A DNA stretch of 9,256 nt from Saprospiraceae bacterium. Lineage in GTDB: Bacteria > Bacteroidota > Bacteroidia > Chitinophagales > Saprospiraceae. Below the pieces are notes generated by a model. It made no database searches, was not told where the DNA came from, and was given only the letters and a program-made list of their open reading frames with translations. The DNA lies in assembly GCA_022842255.1 (NCBI GenBank), contig JALHPW010000155.1, positions 1-9,256 on the forward strand. The letters are read 5' to 3'. Position 1 is the stretch's first letter. The number at the start of each line of letters is the position of its first letter. This document shows positions 1 to 5,751 of the stretch, piece by piece. The translations under genes and the position numbers were made by a program.

Positions 1-200
1 TGTACGGCCAAGTGGGCGTGGCGCAGGCCCTGCACATCGGACAAGGGGCCGTGGTGATGGCCAAGTCGGGCGTGTCGAAGGATTTGGAGGGTGGCAAGGG
101 GTATTTTGGCATCCCGGCCGATGAGGGGCGGGCGAAGTACCGGGAGTTGGCGGCGTTGCGGCAGTTGCCGGAGTTTTTAAAAAACAATACTTCTAAATAG
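1..200 (+). CDS. lpxD: UDP-3-O-acylglucosamine N-acyltransferase LpxD, C-terminal fragment
   Basis: Only the last 65 codons are present; the reading frame enters at base 3 and stops at TAG 198-200. The fragment shows the end of a left-handed parallel beta-helix with hexapeptide-type repeats (GQVGVAQALHIGQG, then VVMAKSGVSKDLEGG). It is followed by the YFGIPADEGRAKYRELAALR segment and the LPEFLK tail, which are typical of LpxD C-termini, where a helical extension follows the beta-helix. LpxD adds the second hydroxyacyl chain to UDP-acylglucosamine in lipid A synthesis, in the cytoplasm, using acyl-ACP. The catalytic histidine and the N-terminal domain lie outside the window. The frame continues without a gap into the next gene's ATG. 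A different LbH acyltransferase is possible but less likely, because the YFGxPA and LPExLK ending fits LpxD well. Confidence 0.87.
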   Translation, partial: YGQVGVAQALHIGQGAVVMAKSGVSKDLEGGKGYFGIPADEGRAKYRELAALRQLPEFLKNNTSK

Positions 201-683
201 ATGACACCTCAGGAAATTCGACAATTTAAGGTAAGGCAAAGCCCCTCCGGCTCCTGTAAGTTTTTTGGGGTCCTCCTCCTGTTATACTTTTTTATTGGTG
301 GACCCATGATTTTTGGCGCAATGCTGCTTTGGGGCAGCATTGGGGCTTTCGCTGCTTTTGTCCTGGTTGCGATTTTGCTTACATGGCTGGTCGATCGTAA
401 GTTGGTAGCCAAGGCAATCGTAACCGCTGATGCGCTTGGAATCACAATCGAAGTGGTTCGAAAAGGCATGGGCATTCCACTCGGCTCCAGTTTTTCCACT
501 TGGGAGCAATTGCGTGGTTTTCAATATTCGACCCTTGGGCGAGGGCCCAATCAGCTCACTTTGTTGTGGGTGAATGGCCATAAAATCTCCTTTCAGGAGC
601 AAGAGACCAAAGATTTTTACAATTACTTGGTACAGACCTTTCCGGAGAAAGAAAAGGCTTACTGGTGGCCGCCTTCACGTTAA
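201..683 (+). CDS. Two-helix membrane protein of unknown function with a C-terminal beta-rich, PH-like domain
   Basis: This 160-residue protein starts at the ATG that immediately follows the lpxD TAG, in the same frame, so the two are probably cotranscribed and translationally coupled. Residues about 21-43 and 45-66 form two hydrophobic segments separated by a short turn (FIGGPMIFGAMLLWG), that is, a membrane hairpin. Residues about 70-147 look beta-rich and end in an amphipathic helix (ETKDFYNYLVQTF). The pattern of strands containing ITIEVV, STWEQLRGFQYS and LTLLWVNGHKISF resembles the small bacterial PH-like domains found behind paired TM helices (YcxB-like); this is a resemblance only. 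No catalytic motif is visible. I do not recognise a named family. Its position behind lpxD suggests an envelope setting but does not establish a role in lipid A synthesis. Confidence 0.8.
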   Translation: MTPQEIRQFKVRQSPSGSCKFFGVLLLLYFFIGGPMIFGAMLLWGSIGAFAAFVLVAILLTWLVDRKLVAKAIVTADALGITIEVVRKGMGIPLGSSFSTWEQLRGFQYSTLGRGPNQLTLLWVNGHKISFQEQETKDFYNYLVQTFPEKEKAYWWPPSR

Positions 684-706
684 ACAGCTCCTTGTTTTTA
701 TGCTTT

Positions 707-741
707 TCCGACAAATCGGAGGAATGCGTGCCGCATCGGCA
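707..741. other. Two short hairpins in the gap after the membrane-protein gene
   Basis: Two perfect 5-bp stems lie side by side: TCCGA-CAAA-TCGGA at 707-720 and TGCCG-CAT-CGGCA at 729-741. Neither is followed by a T-run, so a classical intrinsic terminator is not supported. They may mark the end of the lpxD transcript, or they may be chance. Confidence 0.25.
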
Positions 742-763
742 TAGGGCGGGATGGGGGTTGTTG

Positions 764-771
764 TAATTTTG
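764..771 (+). promoter_or_regulatory. Bacteroidota-type -7 box upstream of the M49 peptidase gene
   Basis: TAATTTTG matches the Bacteroidota primary-sigma -7 consensus TAnnTTTG exactly. Transcription would begin near 778, leaving about 53 nt of leader before the ATG at 831. No clear TTG/TTTG -33 element is present about 19-21 nt upstream, which lowers confidence. Confidence 0.45.
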
Positions 772-830
772 CGCCCACTCCAAAAGCCTTGACCAATCAA
801 ACTTTTCGACCATTCAATCCATTCGTTTCG

Positions 831-2870
831 ATGAAACTCACACATTTCTTATTGCTTGCTATTCTCCTGACGGCCATTTCCTGCGATGTAAAAAAGTCTG
901 TCAAGACGCCGGAACCCGCCCCGGTGGCGGAAAAAATCCTGCTCGATACCTTCGCCGACCTTCAAATTCTGTGGTACGAGTTGCCCGGTTTTGAGAAGCT
1001 TTCCATACGGCAGAAAACTTTCATCTACTACCTCAGTGAGGCCACCCTGGCGGGCCGCGATATTATTTACGACCAGCATTGCAAACACAACCTGGCTGTG
1101 CGCAAAACGATTGAAGCCATCCACAATACGTATACGGGCGACAAAACTTCGGCGGACTGGAAGGCTTTTGAGTTGTATTCCAAGCGGGTTTGGTTTAGCA
1201 ATGGCATTCACCACCACTACAATGAGGGGAAAATCCTGCCCGGGTTTTCCAAAGATTATTTCTCCACCTTGGTGAAGGGTTGCGATCCGGCTGCGCTCCC
1301 CATGTCCGTGGTAGACATTGCCAGAACCTTGATTCCGGTCATTTTTGACCCCAAAGTGATGGCCAAACGAACCAGTAAGGATGGCCCGGATGTGGTGCTC
1401 AATTCCTCGGTCAATTTTTATGAAGGGGTAACGGCTGCCGAGGTAGACAAGTTCTATGGGGAAAAGATAAAGGCTGCGGGCAAAAACCCGCCCATGTTTG
1501 GCCTCAATTCCAAGCTTGTGAAAGACGAGGGAATGTTGAAAGAAATCGTCTGGAAATCTGGCGGCATGTACGGCGCGGCCATTGATCGGATTGTCGAAAA
1601 CCTCGAAAAAGCCATCCCGTATGCCGAGAACAAGCAACAGCAAAAAGTGCTGGGACTGCTCATTTCCTACTACAAATCAGGCGACTTAAAAACCTTCGAC
1701 GAGTTCAACATCGAATGGGTGAAGGACACGAAAAGCACCATCGATTTGATCAATGGTTTTATTGAAGTGTACCACGACCCCAAGGGTTATAAGGCTGATT
1801 TTGAGTCGATGGTACAATACAACGACCCAGAGGCAACCCAAAAAATGGCCATTGTGAGCAAAAACGCGCAGTATTTTGAGGACAACTCCACCATTGCAGC
1901 TGCGCATAAAAAGAAGAAAGTGAAGGGAGTGTCCTACCGCGTGATCAACGTGGCCATGGAAGGAGGCGATTGTGCACCTAGCACGCCGATTGGGGTGAAC
2001 CTGCCCAATTCCAATTGGATACGCGAACTGGGTTCCAAATCGGTGAGCCTCAACAACATCGAAAATGCCTACAACAAAGTGGGCGGAGCAATGGCCACGG
2101 TAGAGTTTGCCAACGACGCAGAAGAAATTGAAAACGCAAAAAAATACGGCGAGGCGTGTGGCAAAATGCATACGGCGCTTCACGAGGTGATTGGCCATGC
2201 CAGCGGACAGCTCAATCCCGGGGTGCCTGAGCCCAATGTGACGCTCAAGCAATATTCCAGCACTTTGGAAGAAGGTCGTGCCGATTTGGTGGCCCTTTAT
2301 TTCATGCCCGACCCAAAGCTTGTTGAGTGGGGACTTCTGCCCGATGCCAATGCCTATAAAGCGGAGTACGACAACTATATCCGCAATGGTTTGCTTCAGC
2401 AGCTTCGTCGTCTATCTCCTGGCCACGACATCGAAGAAGACCACATGCGCAACCGCCAACTCGTGGCCGCATGGGCTTTTGAAAAAGGCAAGGCAGAAAA
2501 CGTGATAGTCAAAGAAATGCGCAACGGCAAAACGTACTATGACATCCGCGATTATGCCAAACTTCGGGTGCTTTTTGGGCAGTTATTGGCTGAAATTCAA
2601 CGAATTAAATCGGAAGGTGACTTTAAGGCTGCGGAAGCGCTCGTAGAAACCTACGGCGTAAAAACCGATGCGGCTACCGGCAAAGAGGTCAAGGCCCGTT
2701 ACGCCGCGTTGCCAACCAAGGCCTACTCCGGTTTTGTGCAACCCAAGTTGGTGGCAGTAAAAGACGCCAGCGGCAAAATCATCGACGTGAAAGTAGAGCG
2801 CGAACTGGATTTTGTAAAACAGATGCTCCGTTATGGCAAGCAGTATTCGTTTTTGCCGGTCAAGAATTGA
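831..2870 (+). CDS. Lipoprotein dipeptidyl-peptidase III-like metallopeptidase (family M49)
   Basis: The start is set at ATG 831 (679 residues). The frame is open further upstream to a TTG at 789, but a lipoprotein signal peptide begins exactly at 831: MKLTHFLLLAILLTAISC, with the lipidated Cys at residue 18. The zinc signature HEVIGH is at residues 451-456 (M49 motif HExxGH, followed by ASGQLNPG). The second motif, EEGRAD, is at 480-485 (family consensus EECRAE/D). By analogy, zinc would be bound by H451, H456 and E481, with E452 as the general base. The 29-residue spacing between the motifs and the total length of about 680 resemble the shorter Bacteroidota enzymes rather than human DPP III, where the gap is nearly twice as long. 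A conserved-looking NGIHHHYNEG segment lies near residues 124-133. The expected activity is release of dipeptides from peptide N-termini at the cell envelope. Relatives of this size are, as I recall, sometimes labelled dihydrofolate reductase in databases; nothing here supports that label. No acidic run follows the Cys (DVKKS), so retention on the periplasmic side is plausible. Confidence 0.92.
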   Translation: MKLTHFLLLAILLTAISCDVKKSVKTPEPAPVAEKILLDTFADLQILWYELPGFEKLSIRQKTFIYYLSEATLAGRDIIYDQHCKHNLAVRKTIEAIHNTYTGDKTSADWKAFELYSKRVWFSNGIHHHYNEGKILPGFSKDYFSTLVKGCDPAALPMSVVDIARTLIPVIFDPKVMAKRTSKDGPDVVLNSSVNFYEGVTAAEVDKFYGEKIKAAGKNPPMFGLNSKLVKDEGMLKEIVWKSGGMYGAAIDRIVENLEKAIPYAENKQQQKVLGLLISYYKSGDLKTFDEFNIEWVKDTKSTIDLINGFIEVYHDPKGYKADFESMVQYNDPEATQKMAIVSKNAQYFEDNSTIAAAHKKKKVKGVSYRVINVAMEGGDCAPSTPIGVNLPNSNWIRELGSKSVSLNNIENAYNKVGGAMATVEFANDAEEIENAKKYGEACGKMHTALHEVIGHASGQLNPGVPEPNVTLKQYSSTLEEGRADLVALYFMPDPKLVEWGLLPDANAYKAEYDNYIRNGLLQQLRRLSPGHDIEEDHMRNRQLVAAWAFEKGKAENVIVKEMRNGKTYYDIRDYAKLRVLFGQLLAEIQRIKSEGDFKAAEALVETYGVKTDAATGKEVKARYAALPTKAYSGFVQPKLVAVKDASGKIIDVKVERELDFVKQMLRYGKQYSFLPVKN

Positions 2871-2995
2871 AAAGGTTTATAAAGTTTATTAGGTTGATGA
2901 GGGTTTATTGTTTGCACTTAAAAAAGGAGGAATTGCCCACTTTCTGGGTGCAAACAATAAACCATCATCAACTTAATAAACCACATAAACCTTTT
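2870..2995. repeat. Long imperfect inverted repeat (hairpin) between convergent genes
   Basis: The arms are 2870-2917 and 2948-2995, 48 nt each, with 43 of 48 positions complementary; one of the five mismatches is a G-T wobble. The loop is 30 nt (2918-2947). The left arm consists of nonamer-like units: GTTTATAAA (2875-2883), GTTTATTAG (2884-2892), GTTGATGAG (2893-2901), then GTTTATTG one base out of phase, ending in TTTGCAC. The arm starts at the last base of the M49 stop codon and the far arm ends 6 nt before the stop codon of the opposite-strand gene. It therefore fills the convergent gap and could fold in transcripts from either side, acting as a bidirectional terminator or mRNA 3'-end stabiliser. 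It could equally be a copy of a dispersed intergenic repeat. The loop holds a purine-rich AAAAAAGGAGG and a small CCCA/TGGG stem. Confidence 0.85.
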
Positions 2996-3001
2996 GAAAA
3001 A

Positions 3002-3787
3002 CTACCGTTCCCAACGGGCAATTTGAAGCAAAATGCCCACGCTGGCCGTCGCGCCTAAGGCCGTTCTTTTCAAACGAATGGTCTCTTTTTCAAAGCTTTG
3101 TTCGATGAGCGCGGTTTTGTCAATTTGATATTCCATATCGTACAACATCGTGTTTAGGCGGACGTCTGCAAATAGGCCCCAATACCAGCCCGCTTGCCAG
3201 GCTGCCCTGCCGCCGAGCGTGATGGTTGGGCTGCGGTACTCGTAGTCTTTGGGTCGAAGTTTCCAAACTACAACTTCGTTTGTGCCGAGCGCTTTTGCCT
3301 GTAGGGTAGCCCATTCCCCATAAACTTCTGTGGAGCCCAAAAGCACCTCCGGTTGAAAATACCAGCGCCGATGTGGAAAGGCGTAGGAAACACCCACCGC
3401 AAAATGGTTGATTGTTTTGTTGTTAAATGCTGTAATCGGCGCATAATCAACAATATATCCGGGAAATAAAGCCCTTGCAGCCAACTCAAGTGCTGCCCTC
3501 TGGTCGGTTGCCGCATATGCGCTCGCAGTGGCCCGAAGTCCCCAGCGTTTGCGGAAGGAGACCCCGAAATCCCAATGAAAAACCATGCCTGAAGCGGCAA
3601 ACGATGGGTAGGGTGTTACCGTTCCTGGGTTTTTGAAGGGCTGGGTAAACGCACCGTATCCGACCGAAACACTTCCGTAAATCCCAGCTGCCCAAGTAGG
3701 TCGGCGGATGGCGCTGCTGTCTTTTTGTGCTGCCAGATTGGACATGGCTGCGAGCGTAAATAGGATTGCCAACCAATTGGTTTTCAT
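3002..3787 (-). CDS. Putative outer-membrane beta-barrel protein
   Basis: This 261-residue protein begins with a Sec signal peptide (MKTNWLAILFTLAAMSNLAA, probable cleavage before Q21). The rest shows alternating, aromatic- and glycine-rich strand patterns typical of outer-membrane barrels: AAGIYGSVSVGYGAF, GVSFRKRWGLRATASAYA, HFAVGVSYAF, WYFQPEVLLG, YWGLFADVRLN and a final ASVGILLQIARW strand. The last residues are ER rather than the aromatic residue that often ends such barrels. Its ATG overlaps the TGA of the upstream minus-strand gene by 4 nt (ATGA), so the two are translationally coupled. Small OMPs paired with a lipoprotein are common in Bacteroidota, but I cannot name the family or a substrate. 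Confidence 0.78.
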   Translation of the reverse strand: MKTNWLAILFTLAAMSNLAAQKDSSAIRRPTWAAGIYGSVSVGYGAFTQPFKNPGTVTPYPSFAASGMVFHWDFGVSFRKRWGLRATASAYAATDQRAALELAARALFPGYIVDYAPITAFNNKTINHFAVGVSYAFPHRRWYFQPEVLLGSTEVYGEWATLQAKALGTNEVVVWKLRPKDYEYRSPTITLGGRAAWQAGWYWGLFADVRLNTMLYDMEYQIDKTALIEQSFEKETIRLKRTALGATASVGILLQIARWER

Positions 3788-4371
3788 TGCAATTCAACGG
3801 TTGGAAGGGTGAAAAAGGTGTCGCGATTGAGTGGTGTTGCGAGGCTGTCGAAACTGATTTTAATGCCAAAACGGTAGGCCCCGGGCTGGCTCGGAGGTTC
3901 GACCATCAGTAAATCCAATCGATAACTATATTCGAAGGAGGGCAAAGGGTAATTGTAGGCCCGGTCAGCGGCGTCGAGTGCCAGGTATTCCAGGTTTGGG
4001 AACTTGCTGTGCCGCAATCGGAACCGTTCGCTAATCTCAGCGCCCGCGTCTAGACCATCAAAACCTTCCGTGGCGAACAATTCAATTTTTCGAAGCGGGT
4101 GCATCGAGGATAGGTAAACTCCTTCTACATTGTTGAACAGCATCGTATCCTGTCCGGTATTGCTTAGGTTGGCGGAAAGTCGGATGCCAAAAGCCGAGCG
4201 CGGGATGGGGTTTTCCGCTACTAGTGGTTCGGCACCGCGGTTGTCAAGCCAGGTAGTTTGCCAATCGCGCAGCAGAAAAGGAATTTCTCCCACTTCCTCC
4301 TCGCATTGGAAATTACCCAAAACCAGCAGGGTAGTGAGTGCCAAGAGGAGTTGGGGGATAAAACGGCGCAT
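3784..4371 (-). CDS. Small putative surface lipoprotein (DUF5034-like), function unknown
   Basis: This protein has 195 residues. Its N-terminus MRRFIPQLLLALTTLLVLG is a signal peptide, followed by NFQC with Cys at residue 23 and then EEE. The residue before the Cys is Gln, which is unusual for signal peptidase II, so lipidation is likely but not certain. The acidic run directly after the Cys resembles the lipoprotein export signal that sends Bacteroidota lipoproteins to the cell surface. The body is beta-rich and has a DNRGAEP segment followed by AFGIRLSANL. This recalls small Bacteroidota lipoproteins of the DUF5034 type, a resemblance from memory only. It overlaps the outer-membrane-protein gene by 4 nt and begins 54 nt after the nucleotidyltransferase gene, so all three may share a transcript. 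Confidence 0.75.
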   Translation of the reverse strand: MRRFIPQLLLALTTLLVLGNFQCEEEVGEIPFLLRDWQTTWLDNRGAEPLVAENPIPRSAFGIRLSANLSNTGQDTMLFNNVEGVYLSSMHPLRKIELFATEGFDGLDAGAEISERFRLRHSKFPNLEYLALDAADRAYNYPLPSFEYSYRLDLLMVEPPSQPGAYRFGIKISFDSLATPLNRDTFFTLPTVELQ

Positions 4372-4425
4372 GGTGTAGGTTTTTAAAGGAATACGTGCAA
4401 AATGGTCGAATGGTTAGGGTAAGCC

Positions 4426-5355
4426 CTATGGTTGTGGTACTTTTAAAGCTTTCAAGTTTTCCTCGAACCGCCCCAATACTTTTTTTTGGAAATGAAGCGG
4501 GTGGTGTTTGGACACACCTCGGCGTGATTTGAGTGCAAGGTCGAAGTCGTTGCTATCCATGCCTCGGAATTTCTTTTTCCAAAAACCTAGGGTGAGGCGC
4601 ATGGCTTTTCGATCGAGCCAATTTCCCAGTGTCCCGGACAGTAGTTTTTCCAATATTTTTTTGAAAACCCCTCGGGTTTGAGGAGCCACCCCCATGGTTG
4701 GGCGAAGGGGGAAGTGGGGGTAGTATTGCCATGCCCAGGTATTGGCCTTGTAAAAAGCTTGGTATCCTTCCATACCCCACATGGGTAGGAGCGTGACCGA
4801 TTCGGTGGCAGTGAACAGGTTTTTTTCCTCAATTTCAAGATGCTCTGTGTCTACGAAATAGTTGACACAGAAGTACTTGTGCGAATTAAGGAGGAATATT
4901 TTTTTGAACACCACGAGTAGCGTGCGTGCCAGCCAAAGTCTGCCCGGTTCTGTAATAATGAAAAAATCAATGTCGCTTCCTGCGCTCATACAATGTTTTG
5001 AAAGCGAACCCGACACGAACACCCCGCGCACGAACGGGAATTGTGCGATAAACCGAGCCATTCGCCGGGCGATGGGCAAAAATCCATCTGCCCGGAGGTT
5101 GCAATCGAGCCGCTTGGGCACCCAGGATGCGTCGTTTTTCAATTGGAAAAATCCATCAAAGGCAAAGGCCTGACCTTGCTCCACCAAATCGGCCAGTTGT
5201 TCGGACACCCCTTCCAATGTAGCTGCCCCATCCTTGCAAAAGGAAAAAACCTCCTCCCTCCTCAGCGGATAAGAGAAGACCGCGAAGTACGCGAGCGTTT
5301 GCAGCACGGCACTTTTGGTTGGGTGTTCGACGGCAAGGGAGTCAGTCTCGGTCAT
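4426..5355 (-). CDS. Winged-helix plus nucleotidyltransferase-fold protein
   Basis: The start is set at ATG 5355 (309 residues); a TTG at 5379 in the same frame would add eight residues but is a poorer start. Residues about 12-75 (TLAYFAVFSYPLRREEVFSF ... GFFQL) form a winged-helix-like module. Residues about 108-135 hold the polymerase-beta nucleotidyltransferase signature: GVFVSGSLSKH (G-S at 116-117), then SDIDFFIIT with metal-binding D128 and D130. Further family-like segments follow: FCVNYFVD at about 162-169 and NTW at about 205-207. This order (wHTH, GS-DxD core, C-x-NYF, NxW) matches a widespread bacterial family of predicted nucleotidyltransferases whose substrate is, to my knowledge, not established. 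The third carboxylate of the active site cannot be assigned by eye. It is probably cytoplasmic. No HEPN partner lies beside it, so an MNT-HEPN toxin-antitoxin pair is not supported. Confidence 0.82.
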   Translation of the reverse strand: MTETDSLAVEHPTKSAVLQTLAYFAVFSYPLRREEVFSFCKDGAATLEGVSEQLADLVEQGQAFAFDGFFQLKNDASWVPKRLDCNLRADGFLPIARRMARFIAQFPFVRGVFVSGSLSKHCMSAGSDIDFFIITEPGRLWLARTLLVVFKKIFLLNSHKYFCVNYFVDTEHLEIEEKNLFTATESVTLLPMWGMEGYQAFYKANTWAWQYYPHFPLRPTMGVAPQTRGVFKKILEKLLSGTLGNWLDRKAMRLTLGFWKKKFRGMDSNDFDLALKSRRGVSKHHPLHFQKKVLGRFEENLKALKVPQP

Positions 5356-5480
5356 TGGTTTGGCTACGAAGATAGTCAAAATCGCAGAGCAAGGTAGGGC
5401 AATGGAAAGATTAGGGGATGCAGATTTTTTGAAAAACGGGTAGCTTGAGGTTGCCGTTTGTCCGGGAAACTTGCGGATGG

Positions 5481-5525
5481 CTTCAAGAAGAACAAGCTGG
5501 AAACTGTGTTTTCTTGGAAGTTTTT
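5481..5525 (+). terminator. Terminator-like hairpin with T-run, no plus-strand gene before it
   Basis: 5481-5493 (CTTCAAGAAGAAC) pairs with 5508-5520 (GTTTTCTTGGAAG). The stem has about 12 base pairs with one bulged G on each side, and TTTTT follows at 5521-5525. The form is that of an intrinsic terminator on the plus strand. However, the gene to its left runs on the minus strand, so it could end only an antisense or small RNA, or block read-through towards the giant gene. The stem is A/T-rich and may be chance. Confidence 0.35.
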
Positions 5526-5659
5526 AAATATTTTGGGGTAGCTAGAACCTCTTTCAATTCATTTGTAGTGACTCCTTGATTCTTGTTAAAAAGAACCCTT
5601 TAAATGGAGCACTCGCAAAATATTCTTTTGCCATGATGAAGCGGATTCAGACCAAATCT

Positions 5660-5667
5660 TATCTTTG
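5660..5667 (+). promoter_or_regulatory. Bacteroidota-type -7 box for the giant repeat-protein gene
   Basis: TATCTTTG is an exact TAnnTTTG match. It predicts a start near 5674 and a leader of about 78 nt before ATG 5752. The nearest TTTG upstream (5627-5630) is 29 nt away, longer than the usual spacing of about 20, so the -33 element is weak or absent. Confidence 0.45.
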
Positions 5668-5707
5668 TCCAACCTGTCTCCCTGTTCCAAGTGCTGACCA
5701 CATCACA

Positions 5708-5747
5708 AATAGTTCAAACCAATGTTTGGACAAGCACAAAAACTATT
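5708..5747 (+). promoter_or_regulatory. Possible leader hairpin before the giant gene's start
   Basis: AATAGTT at 5708-5714 is complementary to AACTATT at 5741-5747. Directly inside the outer stem, CAAAC (5715-5719) pairs with GTTTG (5724-5728) around a 4-nt loop. The structure ends 4 nt before ATG 5752 and places the alternative in-frame ATG 5722 within the inner hairpin. It could influence start choice or translation. The stems are short and A/T-rich, so this is tentative. Confidence 0.25.
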
Positions 5748-5751
5748 GTTT

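Larger units (their letters stand above)
5356..5721. other. Divergent intergenic region
   Basis: About 370 bases separate the minus-strand nucleotidyltransferase gene from the plus-strand giant gene. I find no convincing coding region here. It holds a terminator-like hairpin (5481-5525), one exact -7 box facing the giant gene (5660-5667) and the first part of a possible leader structure (from 5708). Promoters for both flanking genes must lie here. A weak TATCTTCG, one mismatch from TAnnTTTG, lies on the minus strand at about 5375-5368, very close to the nucleotidyltransferase start. Confidence 0.5.

Noticed and set aside
789..830. TTG start at 789, extending the M49 protein by 14 residues
   Set aside because: The lipoprotein signal peptide begins precisely at ATG 831; the added residues would bury it behind a non-hydrophobic extension.
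849..1643. 264-residue open frame on the minus strand within the M49 gene
   Set aside because: It is fully antisense to a well-supported gene and its product shows no recognisable domain or signal; it looks like a codon-bias shadow, as do the minus-strand frames at 1454-1663 and 1686-2252.
831..2870. Possible label dihydrofolate reductase for the 679-residue protein
   Set aside because: Length and the HExxGH/EExRAD zinc motifs identify an M49 peptidase; no DHFR fold motif is seen.
2867..3058. 63-residue plus-strand frame beginning at a TTG
   Set aside because: Most of it is the inverted repeat read as protein and the rest overlaps the end of the outer-membrane-protein gene; no coding signal is visible.
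4426..5355. MNT-HEPN toxin-antitoxin module
   Set aside because: The nucleotidyltransferase carries its own winged-helix domain and no HEPN-like partner gene is adjacent; the neighbours are envelope proteins.
5356..5379. TTG start at 5379 for the nucleotidyltransferase
   Set aside because: ATG 5355 gives a normal start and the extra eight residues add no recognisable part of the fold.
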